NCBI GenBank assembly: GCA_003820645.1 | Contig: RPOR01000008.1 | Location: 1 to 57,895, forward strand | Source of the DNA: Betaproteobacteria bacterium | GTDB taxonomy: Bacteria; Pseudomonadota; Gammaproteobacteria; Burkholderiales; SG8-41 | DNA: 57,895 nt | Reading direction: 5' to 3' | In this document: one piece after another, positions 1 through 9,006 of the stretch | Layout: every line of letters starts with the position of its first letter | Position numbering within the stretch: position 1 is the first letter of the stretch | Made by a program: the position numbers and the translations under genes | Notes under the pieces: generated by a model | The model's input: only the letters and a program-made list of their open reading frames with translations | The model's database searches: none | What the model was told of the DNA's origin: nothing

Positions 1-115
1 TGCAGCCGCTGGCGACATACACCAGATGCGGGCCGGTCTGTTCGATGATCCCGAAACCGGTAACACGCAGCCCGGGATCGATCCCTAGGATACGGAGCGT
101 GTTTGCCGCGCTCAA
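1..115 (-). CDS. ruvC: Crossover junction endodeoxyribonuclease RuvC, N-terminal fragment
   Basis: Only the first 38 codons are inside the window; the gene runs off the left edge. RuvC is the dimeric nuclease that resolves Holliday junctions moved by RuvAB. The visible N-terminus carries the [15 protein letters not shown] signature, whose Asp is the first catalytic metal-binding acidic residue of the RNase H-like fold. No ATG is available. A TTG start at 115 overlaps the yebC stop (TTGA), implying translational coupling in a yebC-ruvC operon, an arrangement common in proteobacteria. Identity is firm from the signature and the neighbour; the start codon is inferred. Confidence 0.88.
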   Translation of the reverse strand, partial: MSAANTLRILGIDPGLRVTGFGIIEQTGPHLVYVASGC

Positions 116-843
116 GCGGTCTCGTCGAGGACGGCGGTGGTATACACCTCCTGCACGTCGTCGACGGCTTCAAGCGCGTCCAGGAGTTTCTGCATGCGCA
201 CGGCATCGTCGCCGGTCAGCGCGTTTTCCGTAGTCGGCTTCATCGTCACTTCCGCCAGCTCCGGCCTGAATCCGGCTTTGCCGAGTGCCGCACGCACGTT
301 GGAGAATTCAGCGGGGCCGGTAATGACTTCGATGCTGCCGTCTTCCTGCGTCTCCACGTCTTCGGCGCCCGCCTCGATCGCCGCGTCCATCAGCTTGCCC
401 TCGTCAGTGCCGGGCGCAAACACCAGCTGCCCGCAATGCCTGAACAGGAAGGCCACCGAACCGTCGGTGCCGAGATTGCCGCCATATTTGGTGAAGGCAT
501 GGCGCACGTCGGCCACGGTGCGGGTGCGGTTGTCGGTCATGCAGTCGACCATTACCGCGGCGCCGCCGATGCCGTAACCCTCGTAGCGGATTTCCTCGTA
601 GTTCACGCCCTCAAGGTCGCCGGTACCGCGCTTGATGGCGCGCTCGACGTTGTCCTTGGGCATGTTGTTGTCGTAGGCCTTGTCCATCGCCAGCCGCAGC
701 CGCGGGTTACTGCCGGGATCACCCCCGCCCATGCGCGCAGCGACGGTGATTTCCTTGATCAGACGGGTGAAGATCTTGCCGCGCTTGGCGTCCTGCCGGC
801 CCTTGCGGTGCTGGATGTTCGCCCATTTTGAATGTCCGGCCAT
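112..843 (-). CDS. yebC: YebC/PmpR (TACO1) family protein
   Basis: A 243-residue protein of normal family length that begins with the diagnostic [15 protein letters not shown] segment and contains the GGxxGxxGSV-type middle domain. YebC proteins are annotated as DNA-binding regulators, but recent work on the family supports a ribosome-associated role in relieving translation stalls; both are family knowledge, not visible here. It is the upstream partner of ruvC. It diverges from the YjgR-like ATPase gene across 63 bp of AT-richer sequence that must hold both promoters. The ATG at 843 matches the conserved N-terminus exactly. Confidence 0.95.
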   Translation of the reverse strand: MAGHSKWANIQHRKGRQDAKRGKIFTRLIKEITVAARMGGGDPGSNPRLRLAMDKAYDNNMPKDNVERAIKRGTGDLEGVNYEEIRYEGYGIGGAAVMVDCMTDNRTRTVADVRHAFTKYGGNLGTDGSVAFLFRHCGQLVFAPGTDEGKLMDAAIEAGAEDVETQEDGSIEVITGPAEFSNVRAALGKAGFRPELAEVTMKPTTENALTGDDAVRMQKLLDALEAVDDVQEVYTTAVLDETA

Positions 844-906
844 GAATTTCTGATAACCCGTTAGAATTACTCGAATTTTATCATAGCGAAAATCAGGAAC
901 CCCGCC

Positions 907-2409
907 ATGGTTACACCGCTACTGGTCGCCAAATCTGGCCACGACCTGTACCTGCTTCCGGGCCTCGCCAACCGCCACGGGCTGATTGCTGGCGCCACCG
1001 GCACCGGCAAGACCGTGACTCTGCAACGGATTGCCGAGGGTTTCTCGAAAATCGGCGTGCCGGTGTTCATGGCCGACGTCAAAGGCGATCTCGCCGGTTT
1101 GTCGCAAAAAGGCGAGCCCAGGCCGAAAATCGCGGAACGCATCAAGCAACTTGGCGTCACCGATTTCGTCTATGAGGCGGCCCCGGTGGTGTTCTGGGAT
1201 GCCTTCGGTACCCAGGGCCACCCGGTTCGCGCAACGATCTCCGAGATGGGGCCGCTGCTGCTGGCGCGGCTGCTCAACCTCAACGACACCCAGCAGGGCG
1301 TGCTGACGCTGGTGTTCAAGATTGCCGACGACAACGGGCTGCTGCTGCTGGATCTGAAGGATCTGCGTGCCATGCTGCAGTTCGTCGGCGACAACGCCAA
1401 ACAGTTCACCACGCAGTACGGCAACGTCTCGGCAGCGTCGATCGGTGCCATCCAGCGCGGACTGCTCGAAATCGAGCAGCAGGGCGGCGACAAGTTCTTC
1501 GCCGAACCCGCGCTCAACATCGAGGACCTGATGCAGACCGACGCCAAGGGGCGCGGCATTATCAACATCCTCGCGGCCGACAAGCTGATGAATTCACCGA
1601 AGCTGTACGGCACTTTCCTGCTGTGGATGCTGTCGGAATTGTTCGAGCAATTGCCCGAGGTCGGCGATCCCGAAAAGCCCAAGCTGGTGTTCTTCTTCGA
1701 TGAGGCCCACCTGCTGTTCAGCGACGCGCCGCCGGCGCTGCTCGAAAAAATCGAGCAGGTGGTGCGGCTGATCCGCTCCAAGGGCGTCGGCGTGTTTTTC
1801 GTCACCCAGAACCCGCTCGACATCCCGGAAACCGTGCTCGGCCAGCTCGGCAACCGCGTGCAGCACGCGCTGCGCGCATTCACGCCGCGCGACCAGAAAG
1901 CCGTCAAAAGCGCGGCAACGACGCTGCGCGCCAACCCCAAGCTCGATGTCGAGGCGGCAATCACCGAACTCGGCGTCGGCGAGGCGCTGGTGTCATTCCT
2001 CGACGAAAAGGGCAGGCCAGCCGTCGTCGAGCGTGCACTGGTACTGCCGCCCGGGAGCCGCCTCGGCGCGGTGACCCCCGAGGAACGCGCGGCGATCATC
2101 AAGGCATCCCTGCTCGCCGGGGTTTACGACAAGGTCGTCGACCGGGAATCGGCGCACGAGAAGCTGGCGCAACGCGTGCAGGAACAGGTGGCCGCCCAGC
2201 CTGCCGCGGAGACGCAAGGAGGCACCGGCGGCATGTTCGGCGCGCTGGGCGACCTGCTCGGCGGCTCCACCGGCCCGCGCGGCGGGCGCCGCGACGGCGT
2301 CGTCGAGATGGCGGCCAAGAGTGCGGCGCGCGCGATCGGATCGCAGGTCGGGCGCGAGATCATCCGCGGCGTGCTGGGCTCGATACTGGGCGGCGGGCGC
2401 CGCCGCTAG
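907..2409 (+). CDS. HerA/YjgR-like ATPase (DUF853)
   Basis: A 500-residue P-loop ATPase of the DUF853/YjgR family, related to the HerA-FtsK helicase/translocase group. Walker A is GATGTGKT at residues 29-36. A hydrophobic strand followed by DEAH at about 265-268 is Walker B. The C-terminus is rich in Gly and Arg ([11 protein letters not shown] and the final GGGRRR). The physiological role in bacteria is not settled. A ribosome-binding site (aggaa) precedes the ATG at 907. The stop codon overlaps the GTG start of the transporter gene by one base, so the two are probably cotranscribed. Confidence 0.88.
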   Translation: MVTPLLVAKSGHDLYLLPGLANRHGLIAGATGTGKTVTLQRIAEGFSKIGVPVFMADVKGDLAGLSQKGEPRPKIAERIKQLGVTDFVYEAAPVVFWDAFGTQGHPVRATISEMGPLLLARLLNLNDTQQGVLTLVFKIADDNGLLLLDLKDLRAMLQFVGDNAKQFTTQYGNVSAASIGAIQRGLLEIEQQGGDKFFAEPALNIEDLMQTDAKGRGIINILAADKLMNSPKLYGTFLLWMLSELFEQLPEVGDPEKPKLVFFFDEAHLLFSDAPPALLEKIEQVVRLIRSKGVGVFFVTQNPLDIPETVLGQLGNRVQHALRAFTPRDQKAVKSAATTLRANPKLDVEAAITELGVGEALVSFLDEKGRPAVVERALVLPPGSRLGAVTPEERAAIIKASLLAGVYDKVVDRESAHEKLAQRVQEQVAAQPAAETQGGTGGMFGALGDLLGGSTGPRGGRRDGVVEMAAKSAARAIGSQVGREIIRGVLGSILGGGRRR

Positions 2410-3323
2410 TGTCGCTGCGGCTCCAGAGCCCGCGCGGCGCCTACATCGGCATCGCCTGTGCGCTGGCGGGCTCCATCGCGTTTTCCGCCAAACCGGTGCT
2501 GGTCAAGGCAGTCTATCAATACGGCGTCGACACCACGACCCTGCTCGCGCTGCGCATGTTGTTTGCGGCACCGCTGTTCGCGCTGATGGCGTGGTGGGCG
2601 GGGCGCCCGGCGGTTGCCTTTACCGGCCGCGAGATCGCCGGTATCACCGCGCTCGGCTTCCTCGGCTATTACCTCGGCAGCTTGCTCGACCTCGCCGGCT
2701 TGCAGCATATCTCGGCGGGATTCGGCCGGCTGATCCTCTACCTGTACCCGACACTGGTACTGTTGATGTCCGCGATGTTCCTGAAACAGCCGCTGCGCGC
2801 ACCGCAACTCGTATCGCTGGGATTGTCGTACGCGGGCATCGCACTGGTGTTCAGCGCAGAGACTCGGTTGGGCGACGATCCCGGAGTCACTGTCTGGGGC
2901 GCGGCGCTGGTGTTCGGCAGTGCCGTCACCTACGCCACTTACCTGGTGGCCGGCAGCCGGCTGGTGCACAAATTCGGCTCGATGCGCTTCTCCGCTTACG
3001 CCTCGCTGATAGCCACCGGCTTCGTCATCGCCCATTTCCTGGCGCTGCGGCCGGTGCATGCACTGGTCGTTGCGGGCGAAGTCTATGCGCTGGTGGCCGT
3101 GCTCGCGGTATTCGCCACGGTACTGCCGCTGTGGCTGATGGCCGAGGGCCTGAAACGCATCGGCGCCAACCAGGTATCGCTGGTCGGCTGCATCGGCCCG
3201 CTGGCGACGCTGGCCTTTGCCTGGGCATTTCTGGGAGAGGCCGTGACGCTGACCCAGCTGGCCGGCGCGACGCTGGTACTCGCCGGCGTGCTGCTCATCA
3301 GCCTGAAACCGCAGGCGGCCTGA
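2409..3323 (+). CDS. EamA/DMT-superfamily transporter
   Basis: A 304-residue integral membrane protein with about ten hydrophobic segments arranged as two EamA repeats, typical of drug/metabolite exporters. The second repeat ends in the usual pattern of conserved Pro-Leu-Ala and Gly-Glu (GPLATLAFAWAFLGEA). The substrate cannot be predicted. The start is a GTG at 2409 that shares one base with the preceding stop codon. It converges on the ankyrin lipoprotein gene with only 15 bp between the stops. Confidence 0.85.
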   Translation: MSLRLQSPRGAYIGIACALAGSIAFSAKPVLVKAVYQYGVDTTTLLALRMLFAAPLFALMAWWAGRPAVAFTGREIAGITALGFLGYYLGSLLDLAGLQHISAGFGRLILYLYPTLVLLMSAMFLKQPLRAPQLVSLGLSYAGIALVFSAETRLGDDPGVTVWGAALVFGSAVTYATYLVAGSRLVHKFGSMRFSAYASLIATGFVIAHFLALRPVHALVVAGEVYALVAVLAVFATVLPLWLMAEGLKRIGANQVSLVGCIGPLATLAFAWAFLGEAVTLTQLAGATLVLAGVLLISLKPQAA

Positions 3324-3338
3324 GCCGCCTGGCACTTT

Positions 3339-4133
3339 CTATTGCGAAGTTGCGACGCTGGGGCCTTCGCAGCGCTGCGCGTAGCGCATGCCCGGCGGCA
3401 CCGCCTCGGCGCAGGCGAGCAGCGGCTCGACATGCGAATGGCGATACTTCAGCGCAAACTCGCGGGCGGTATTGCCGCCGTGCACACGAATCAGCGGGTC
3501 GGCCCCGGCACGCAGCAGCATGCGCACTGCGTCGCGGTGGCCCTGGATCGCCGCCATCATCAGCGGGGTATTGACATACACCGTGCGCCCACTGGCGTCG
3601 GCATCGACCCGCGCGCCGCGCTCGAGCAGATAACGCAGCGCACGCTGCCGGTTTTGGTACGCGGCGTAAGCGAGCGCGGTGTAGTTGTGCTGGACGTTCT
3701 CGAGGCTCGCACCCGCTTCCACCAGCAGGCGCATGGCCGCGTCGTGCCGGTCCGACGAGTTGCTGCCATCGTCGCCGAAATACGCCGCCAGCATCAGCGG
3801 GGTTTCATTGACCGGAGTGCGTGCATTGAGGTCTGCACCGGCAGCGATCAGGTAACGCAGCACTTGCAGCGAACCATCCCGCGCCGCCAGCGCAATCAGC
3901 GGCGCCCCGGCGGAATAGCCCGGCGCCGGCAGCTTTTGATTGACCGTGATGGCACCACGGTTCACCGCGGCCTGAACATGGGATGCGTCATCCTGGGAAA
4001 TGGCGTTGAGCATGCCATCGACATCCACGCCGGCACGATGATCGCCGCCGATCCCTGCGCACCCACCGATGACCAGCACCGCGACCAGGCCGCCCAGCAC
4101 GCGCATTGTCTGCGCCAAAAATCGATTACGCAT
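3339..4133 (-). CDS. Ankyrin-repeat lipoprotein
   Basis: A 264-residue protein with an N-terminal signal sequence ending in a lipobox (IGGC, Cys about residue 25), so it is probably lipidated and anchored in an envelope membrane. The rest consists of about five ankyrin repeats, visible as recurring TPLMLAA- and ALxYLLERGA-like blocks. Ankyrin repeats mediate protein-protein contacts; no partner can be named. The ATG at 4133 has a good Shine-Dalgarno (aggtgagga). The gene stands alone downstream of ychF on the same strand. Confidence 0.85.
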   Translation of the reverse strand: MRNRFLAQTMRVLGGLVAVLVIGGCAGIGGDHRAGVDVDGMLNAISQDDASHVQAAVNRGAITVNQKLPAPGYSAGAPLIALAARDGSLQVLRYLIAAGADLNARTPVNETPLMLAAYFGDDGSNSSDRHDAAMRLLVEAGASLENVQHNYTALAYAAYQNRQRALRYLLERGARVDADASGRTVYVNTPLMMAAIQGHRDAVRMLLRAGADPLIRVHGGNTAREFALKYRHSHVEPLLACAEAVPPGMRYAQRCEGPSVATSQ

Positions 4134-4191
4134 TCCTCACCTCCTTAACCCGCCATCCGATGTCTGGCAGTATAGCCTCCGGCCGCTGCTT

Positions 4192-4216
4192 AAAAAAGTG
4201 GCTGCCGCCGCCGGCA
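4192..4216 (-). terminator. Possible weak intrinsic terminator after ychF
   Basis: On the minus strand a 5-bp hairpin (TGCCG, 4-nt loop, CGGCA) is followed five bases later by six Ts, about 55 bp beyond the ychF stop. The stem is short and the spacing to the T run is not ideal, so this is tentative. Confidence 0.3.
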
Positions 4217-4271
4217 ACTGCCCGATATTGACAATGTGGACCCCGATGCCGGTGCGCCGCCGCACAACGAC

Positions 4272-5366
4272 TCAGACGTTGAAGCGGAAATGCATGACAT
4301 CCCCGTCCTTGACGATGTAATCCTTGCCCTCCAGGCGCATTTTTCCGGCTTCCTTGGCGCCTTGCTCGCCCTTGCAGGCGATGTAGTCATCGTAAGCGAT
4401 CACTTCGGCGCGGATGAAGCCCTTTTCGAAATCGGTGTGGATGGCCCCCGCCGCCTGCGGCGCCGTATCACCTTTGTGGATGGTCCACGCCCGCACCTCT
4501 TTCGGCCCGACGGTAAAGTAGGTTTGCAGTCCGAGCAGGGTGTAGCCCGCGCTGATGACCCGGTTGAGGCCGGGTTCGTGCATGCCCATGTCCTCGAGGA
4601 ACACCGCCTTGTCTTCGTCGCTCATGTCGCCGATCTCGGCTTCGATCGCGGCGCATACCGCCACGACCGGAGCCTTCTCGCGCGCCGCCAGCGCGACCAC
4701 GGCATCCAGGTGCAGATTGCCTTCGAAGCCGCCTTCGCGCACATTCGCGACATACATCGTCGGCTTGGCGGTGATCAGGCACAGGGGCTTCAGCACCGCG
4801 CGTTCCCCGTCGTCCAGGTCGAGGGACCGCACCGGACGCGCCTCGTTGAGTGCTGCCTGGCATTTCTCGAGCACGGCAACCAGACGTGCCGCTTCCTTGT
4901 CGCCGCCGGCCCGGGCCAGCTTGGCGGATTTCGCGAGATGACGTTCCACAGCCGTGAGGTCGGCCAGTGCGAGTTCGGTATTGATGATCTCGATGTCGTC
5001 CAGCGGATCAATCTTGCCGGCGACGTGCACCACGTTGTCATCCTCGAAGCAGCGCACCACGTGCGCGATTGCATCAGTCTCCCGGATGTTGGCCAGGAAC
5101 TGGTTGCCGAGGCCCTCACCCTTGGACGCGCCCGCCACCAGGCCGGCGATATCCACGAACTCGACCGTAGCCGGCAGTACCCGCTCCGGTTTCTGCAGGG
5201 CGGCCAGCGCGGTGAGTCGCGGATCCGGCACTTCGACGATGCCAACATTCGGCTCGATGGTGCAAAACGGGTAATTCTCGGCTGCGATACCGGCCTTGGT
5301 CAGCGCATTGAAAAGAGTGGACTTGCCGACATTGGGCAGCCCGACGATGCCGCATTTCAGTGACAT
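4272..5366 (-). CDS. ychF: Redox-regulated ATPase YchF (OLA1/Obg-related)
   Basis: A 364-residue, full-length member of the YchF/OLA1 family of P-loop NTPases of the Obg class that prefer ATP. The N-terminus [19 protein letters not shown] carries the P-loop. The family Pro-Phe-Cys-Thr-Ile-Glu-Pro segment follows, then the [16 protein letters not shown] switch region. The C-terminal TGS domain ends in [10 protein letters not shown]. It associates with ribosomes and is linked to oxidative stress responses. It lies 82 bp downstream of pth, the usual pth-ychF pairing. Confidence 0.97.
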   Translation of the reverse strand: MSLKCGIVGLPNVGKSTLFNALTKAGIAAENYPFCTIEPNVGIVEVPDPRLTALAALQKPERVLPATVEFVDIAGLVAGASKGEGLGNQFLANIRETDAIAHVVRCFEDDNVVHVAGKIDPLDDIEIINTELALADLTAVERHLAKSAKLARAGGDKEAARLVAVLEKCQAALNEARPVRSLDLDDGERAVLKPLCLITAKPTMYVANVREGGFEGNLHLDAVVALAAREKAPVVAVCAAIEAEIGDMSDEDKAVFLEDMGMHEPGLNRVISAGYTLLGLQTYFTVGPKEVRAWTIHKGDTAPQAAGAIHTDFEKGFIRAEVIAYDDYIACKGEQGAKEAGKMRLEGKDYIVKDGDVMHFRFNV

Positions 5367-5448
5367 GATTGGTAAACCGTATTAAGTTGAATGTGAACCG
5401 TACAACGAAGCGACAGCCGGGAATGGCACCGGTGACACGCACAGCCGC

Positions 5449-6042
5449 TCAAGTTTCGTCTCCGGCTGTTTTGGTATGCAGGCGGTGCATCGCCGCCTGC
5501 ATGTCATGTGCGGCGATCAGCGGCCAGACATCGTGTGCACGCGCCATCGCGTCCTCGATCGCCCGCTGCTCATCAGCGCGCGGCGCATGCAGCACATAAT
5601 CTACGACTTCCTGCTCGCTCGCCGCCAGTGCACGCGGATGGCCGATGCCGATGCGCAAACGCCAGAATTCCCGGGAGCCCAGACGGGCGACTACGCTGCG
5701 CACCCCGTTGCTGGACGCGCTGCCGCCGAACTTCAGCCTGATCACGCCCGGCGCGAGATCGAGGTCATCGTGCACGATCAGGATGTCAGCCGGCGCGATC
5801 TTGAAAAAATCCGCGAGCGCACCGACGGCACGGCCGGACTCGTTCATGTAGGTCGCCGGTTTCAGCAGCCAGACGTCGCCGGTGGCGCCGGGAATTTTCG
5901 CGACCTCACCATGAAAACGCGCCTCCTGCCGGCACGCTGTCCCGGCTGACCGCGCCAGGCCGTCGACCCACCAGAAGCCCGCGTTATGCCGCGTGGCGGC
6001 GTATTTTTTTCCCGGATTTCCCAATCCGACGACCAGTTTCAT
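5449..6042 (-). CDS. pth: Peptidyl-tRNA hydrolase
   Basis: A 197-residue Pth that recycles peptidyl-tRNA released from stalled ribosomes. The active-site framework is present: Asn9 in GLGNPG, His19 in RHNAGF, Asn67 in YMNES and Asp92 in HDDLDL. The usual GGGHGGHNGL loop is replaced by GGSASSNGV, which is one residue shorter and lacks both histidines, although the Asn (112) is kept. This is an in-frame difference, not a frameshift. The gene sits between rplY and ychF, downstream of a terminator and an AT-rich repeat. Confidence 0.94.
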   Translation of the reverse strand: MKLVVGLGNPGKKYAATRHNAGFWWVDGLARSAGTACRQEARFHGEVAKIPGATGDVWLLKPATYMNESGRAVGALADFFKIAPADILIVHDDLDLAPGVIRLKFGGSASSNGVRSVVARLGSREFWRLRIGIGHPRALAASEQEVVDYVLHAPRADEQRAIEDAMARAHDVWPLIAAHDMQAAMHRLHTKTAGDET

Positions 6043-6088
6043 GATGTCCGCTTTATCTCCGGTTCGGCACCGCTACCCGGATAATACA

Positions 6089-6108
6089 TTAACTCATTGT
6101 TTTTATTG
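6089..6108 (+). repeat. AT-rich boundary repeat, copy 1
   Basis: The sequence TTAACTCATTGTTTTTATTG matches the five-copy motif WTAACTNRTTGTTTTTAWW. It lies between the rplY terminator and the pth start (47 bp from the ATG). The reverse-complement form points toward pth. Confidence 0.6.
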
Positions 6109-6111
6109 CAT

Positions 6112-6155
6112 TTTTAAAAGAAACGCCCGCCAGTCGAGAACCAAACTGGCGGGCG
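6112..6155 (-). terminator. Intrinsic terminator downstream of rplY
   Basis: On the minus strand an 11-bp perfect GC-rich stem (ACTGGCGGGCG arm) with a 10-nt loop is followed by TTTCTTTT. It sits about 55 bp past the rplY stop and before pth, so it should separate rplY transcripts from pth. Confidence 0.85.
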
Positions 6156-6209
6156 GCGCTCGTTCGCGCCAGCCGCAGACGGCCGGCGCAACGCATGACT
6201 GGCCTCACA

Positions 6210-6932
6210 TCATTTCTTCTCGGCGGGTTTCTTCTCGGCAGGCTTCTTGTCCGCTTCCTTCTTGTCCCCGCCTGCTGCCGCGGCAGCGGCAGCCGCAGCC
6301 TCAGGTGCCTGCGCCGTGATCTCGGTGACCGGGGCCGCAGCCACTTCTTCCTCGACTGCCACCACCTTGGGCACCTGCACGGTGACGACCGAGGGATTGT
6401 CGGCCTTCAATTTGGACAGCGGCTCGACACCCGCGGGCAGCGTCAGGTCAGCAACGTGGATGGAATGCCCGAGTTCGAGATCCTTCAGGTCGACTTCGAT
6501 GAACTCCGGCAACGCATCCGGCAGACACTGGATTTCAAGTTCGTTGATGATGTGCTGCACGACGCCCTTGCCTACCTTCACGCCAGGGGCGATGTCCGCG
6601 TTCATGAAGTGCAACGGCACCGCCATATGCACTTTCTTTTTCGGATCGACGCGCTGGAAATCAACGTGCTGGACCTGCTCTTTCCACGGATGCATCTGGA
6701 AGTCGCGCAACAGCACGCGGTCTTTCCCGCCGTCCAGCGTAAGGTCCAGAATCGACGAATGGAAGGCCTCGAGCTTCAGGTGCCGCAGCAGCGCCTTGTG
6801 ATCGAACTCCACACTTTGCGCATCCTTGCCGGCGCCATAAATGACGCCGGGGACGCGCCCGGTCGCACGCAGGCGGCGGCTCGCACCCTTGCCCTCTTTC
6901 GTGCGCGGAAACGCAGTAACTTCGATTTTCAT
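6210..6932 (-). CDS. rplY: 50S ribosomal protein L25/general stress protein Ctc
   Basis: A 240-residue long-form L25 (Ctc type) that binds 5S rRNA. The N-terminal L25 domain includes a KGASRRLRATGRVPGVIYG segment. The C-terminal TL5-like domain follows, and the protein ends in an Ala-rich linker and a Lys/Glu/Pro-rich tail of repeated KKPAEKK units. It lies downstream of prs. The leader contains a hairpin and a T-run (see the terminator at 6983-7011), so expression may be partly independent of prs. Confidence 0.95.
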   Translation of the reverse strand: MKIEVTAFPRTKEGKGASRRLRATGRVPGVIYGAGKDAQSVEFDHKALLRHLKLEAFHSSILDLTLDGGKDRVLLRDFQMHPWKEQVQHVDFQRVDPKKKVHMAVPLHFMNADIAPGVKVGKGVVQHIINELEIQCLPDALPEFIEVDLKDLELGHSIHVADLTLPAGVEPLSKLKADNPSVVTVQVPKVVAVEEEVAAAPVTEITAQAPEAAAAAAAAAGGDKKEADKKPAEKKPAEKK

Positions 6933-6949
6933 TTCACTCTCCAGTAATT

Positions 6950-6979
6950 GCGGGAAGTCCGCGACCAGACGATTCCCGC
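6950..6979 (-). promoter_or_regulatory. Inverted repeat in the rplY leader
   Basis: A perfect 7-bp inverted repeat (GCGGGAA/TTCCCGC) separated by 16 nt lies just upstream of the rplY start on the minus strand, immediately after the putative prs-rplY terminator. It could form a hairpin in the rplY leader RNA. Its function is unknown. Confidence 0.35.
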
Positions 6980-6982
6980 GTT

Positions 6983-7011
6983 AAAAAGAAGCCGAAATGC
7001 TCCCCGACTTC
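6983..7011 (-). terminator. Putative terminator/attenuator between prs and rplY
   Basis: On the minus strand a 7-bp stem (GAAGTCG/CGGCTTC, one G-U pair) with a 10-nt loop is followed by five Ts, only 11 bp after the prs stop. It could end prs transcripts or act as a partial attenuator for rplY. Confidence 0.45.
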
Positions 7012-7021
7012 CGCAAAAAAC

Positions 7022-7975
7022 TCATTCCACGAACAACGAACTCACTGAATCTTCGGCGCTGATGCGGCGCATCGTCTCCGCCACCAGCCCGGATACCGTA
7101 AGCACGCGGATCTTCGCGCACTTGCGCGCCGACTCCGTCAGCGGAATGGTGTCGGTGACGACGATCTCGTCGAGTGCCGATCCGGCGATACGCTCCACCG
7201 CCGATCCTGACAGCACTGCATGCGTGCAATAGGCCAGCACCTTCTCCGCGCCGTGCTTCTTCAGCGCGCTGGCGGCTTCGCACAGCGTGTTGGCGGTATC
7301 CACCATGTCATCGACGATCACGCAGGTCCGTCCCGTGACTTCGCCGATGATATTCATGACCGTGGCCACGTTCGGCCGCGGCCGGCGCTTGTCGATAATT
7401 GCCAGGTCGGCCTCCAGCCGCTTCGCCAACGCCCGCGCCCGCACCACACCACCGACGTCCGGCGATACCACGACCAGCTGCTTGTAATCGTGTTTCCAGA
7501 TGTCGCCGAGCATGATCGGCCCGGAATAAATATTGTCCACCGGGATGTCGAAGAATCCCTGGATCTGCTCCGAGTGCAGATCCATGGTCAGCACCCGGTC
7601 GACGCCGACGCTGGTCATCATGTTGGCCACCACCTTGGCGGTGATCGGCACCCGCGCCGAGTTCGGCCGCCGGTCCTGCCGTGCATAGCCCATGTACGGA
7701 ATCGCCGCGGTGACGCGTCCGGCCGAAGCCCGCTTCAGGGCATCGACCATGACCAGCAGCTCCATCAGCGTGTCGTTGGTCGGCGCACAGATCGACTGCA
7801 GAATGAACACGTCCTTGCCGCGGACATTCTCCAGGATCTCCACCATCACCTCGCCGTCGCTGAAACGTCCGACCTTGGCGCGACCGATGTGGATATCGAG
7901 ATGGCTGACGACAGCCTCCGCGAGCCGCGGATTGGCGTTGCCGGTGAACACCATCAGCCTGTCTAACGCCACCAC
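7022..7975 (-). CDS. prs: Ribose-phosphate pyrophosphokinase
   Basis: A 317-residue class I PRPP synthetase that makes phosphoribosyl pyrophosphate from ribose 5-phosphate and ATP for nucleotide, His, Trp and NAD synthesis. Visible motifs include [13 protein letters not shown] at the N-terminus, the metal-binding [17 protein letters not shown] segment, and the PRPP-binding loop [12 protein letters not shown]. Possible starts are GTG at 7975 or 7972, or ATG at 7954; GTG at 7975 has a purine-rich ribosome site upstream. It lies directly after tRNA-Gln in the ispE operon. Confidence 0.96.
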   Translation of the reverse strand: MVALDRLMVFTGNANPRLAEAVVSHLDIHIGRAKVGRFSDGEVMVEILENVRGKDVFILQSICAPTNDTLMELLVMVDALKRASAGRVTAAIPYMGYARQDRRPNSARVPITAKVVANMMTSVGVDRVLTMDLHSEQIQGFFDIPVDNIYSGPIMLGDIWKHDYKQLVVVSPDVGGVVRARALAKRLEADLAIIDKRRPRPNVATVMNIIGEVTGRTCVIVDDMVDTANTLCEAASALKKHGAEKVLAYCTHAVLSGSAVERIAGSALDEIVVTDTIPLTESARKCAKIRVLTVSGLVAETMRRISAEDSVSSLFVE

Positions 7976-8011
7976 ACACCCCCTGGGTCACGCCCACTGC
8001 GACAACCGAAG

Positions 8012-8088
8012 TGGCTGGGGAGGAAGGATTCGAACCTTCGCATGCCGGAATCAAAATCCGGTGCCTTAACCAGCTTGGCGACTCCCCA
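8012..8088 (-). tRNA. tRNA-Gln (anticodon UUG)
   Basis: A complete 77-nt tRNA gene on the minus strand. The acceptor stem TGGGGAG (8088-8082) pairs with CTCCCCA (8022-8016). The anticodon loop TTTTGAT gives anticodon TTG. The T arm is the canonical GGTTCGAATCC type, and the encoded CCA is at 8014-8012. It lies between ispE and prs, an arrangement typical of beta- and some gammaproteobacteria, so it is probably processed from the operon transcript. Confidence 0.97.
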
Positions 8089-8142
8089 ACCGAACCCTTG
8101 CCCTGCCACCGCCCGATGCCGCATCCGGCACCAGCCAGCTAC

Positions 8143-9006
8143 TTATTCGTCCAGCCAATCCGCGAGCCCGTACAGCGGGTGCATATCCAGCCCGCGCGCC
8201 ACAAACCCACGCATGTCGGACGGGCATGACGCCAGCGCCTGGCGCGCACCCGCCTCATCCGCAAATGCCGCAAACAGGCAGGCACCGGATCCCGTCATCT
8301 GCGCTGCGCCGACCGATTTGAGCCAGGCGAGATGCCTGGCAACCTCCGGGTAAAGTCTGCAAACTAGAGGTTCCAGATCATTCCCTGCCGGGATTGAAAA
8401 GCCGTGCATTTTAATCGGTTCCGAATCCCGTTTCAATTCCGGATGCTGAAAAATCCCGGCCGTGGACACCGCTACCGGCGGCATCAGTACCAAATACCAG
8501 GCCGGCGGCACCGCTAACGGCGCCAAAAGCTCGCCCACCCCGCTGGCTGAGGCCGTCCGGCCAAACACGAACACCGGCACATCGGCGCCCAGCGGCAGCG
8601 CCAGGTCCTGCAAGCGCTTGCGCGCCAGCCCGGTCTGCCACAGGTGGTTCAACGCCAACAGGGTGGTCGCGGCATCCGAACTGCCGCCGCCGAGGCCCCC
8701 GCCGGTCGGCAGGCGCTTGTCGACGGCGATATCCGCCCCGAGCGAGGTGCCGGTCGCCGCCTGCAACGCCCGCGCCGCGCGCACCGTCAGGTCGTCGGCT
8801 TCGGCGATCCCCGGCAGCGGCTGCACGCGTGCGATGATGCCGTCCTGCCGCACCCGCAAGCGCACGGTATCGCCGTAATCAATGAAACGGAAAACCGTCT
8901 GCAGCAGGTGGTAACCATCGGCGCGCCGGCCGACGACGCGCAACATCAGATTGAGTTTTGCCGGCGCGGGAAAGCCGGCCAGCCCGCGCGTCACCGACGC
9001 GCTCAT
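8143..9006 (-). CDS. ispE: 4-diphosphocytidyl-2-C-methyl-D-erythritol kinase
   Basis: A 287-residue GHMP-family kinase of the MEP isoprenoid pathway that phosphorylates CDP-methylerythritol. The PAKLNL segment is at 15-20, and the glycine-rich ATP loop PTGGGLGGGSSDAA is at about 100-113. I chose ATG at 9006 because it overlaps the lolB stop as ATGA; an in-frame ATG at 9027 would add seven residues. It is part of the lolB-ispE-tRNA-prs block. Confidence 0.95.
   Translation of the reverse strand: MSASVTRGLAGFPAPAKLNLMLRVVGRRADGYHLLQTVFRFIDYGDTVRLRVRQDGIIARVQPLPGIAEADDLTVRAARALQAATGTSLGADIAVDKRLPTGGGLGGGSSDAATTLLALNHLWQTGLARKRLQDLALPLGADVPVFVFGRTASASGVGELLAPLAVPPAWYLVLMPPVAVSTAGIFQHPELKRDSEPIKMHGFSIPAGNDLEPLVCRLYPEVARHLAWLKSVGAAQMTGSGACLFAAFADEAGARQALASCPSDMRGFVARGLDMHPLYGLADWLDE

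Noticed and set aside
4236-5363. Open frame antisense to ychF (about 375 codons)
   Set aside because: It covers exactly the length of ychF on the opposite strand and gives no recognisable protein.
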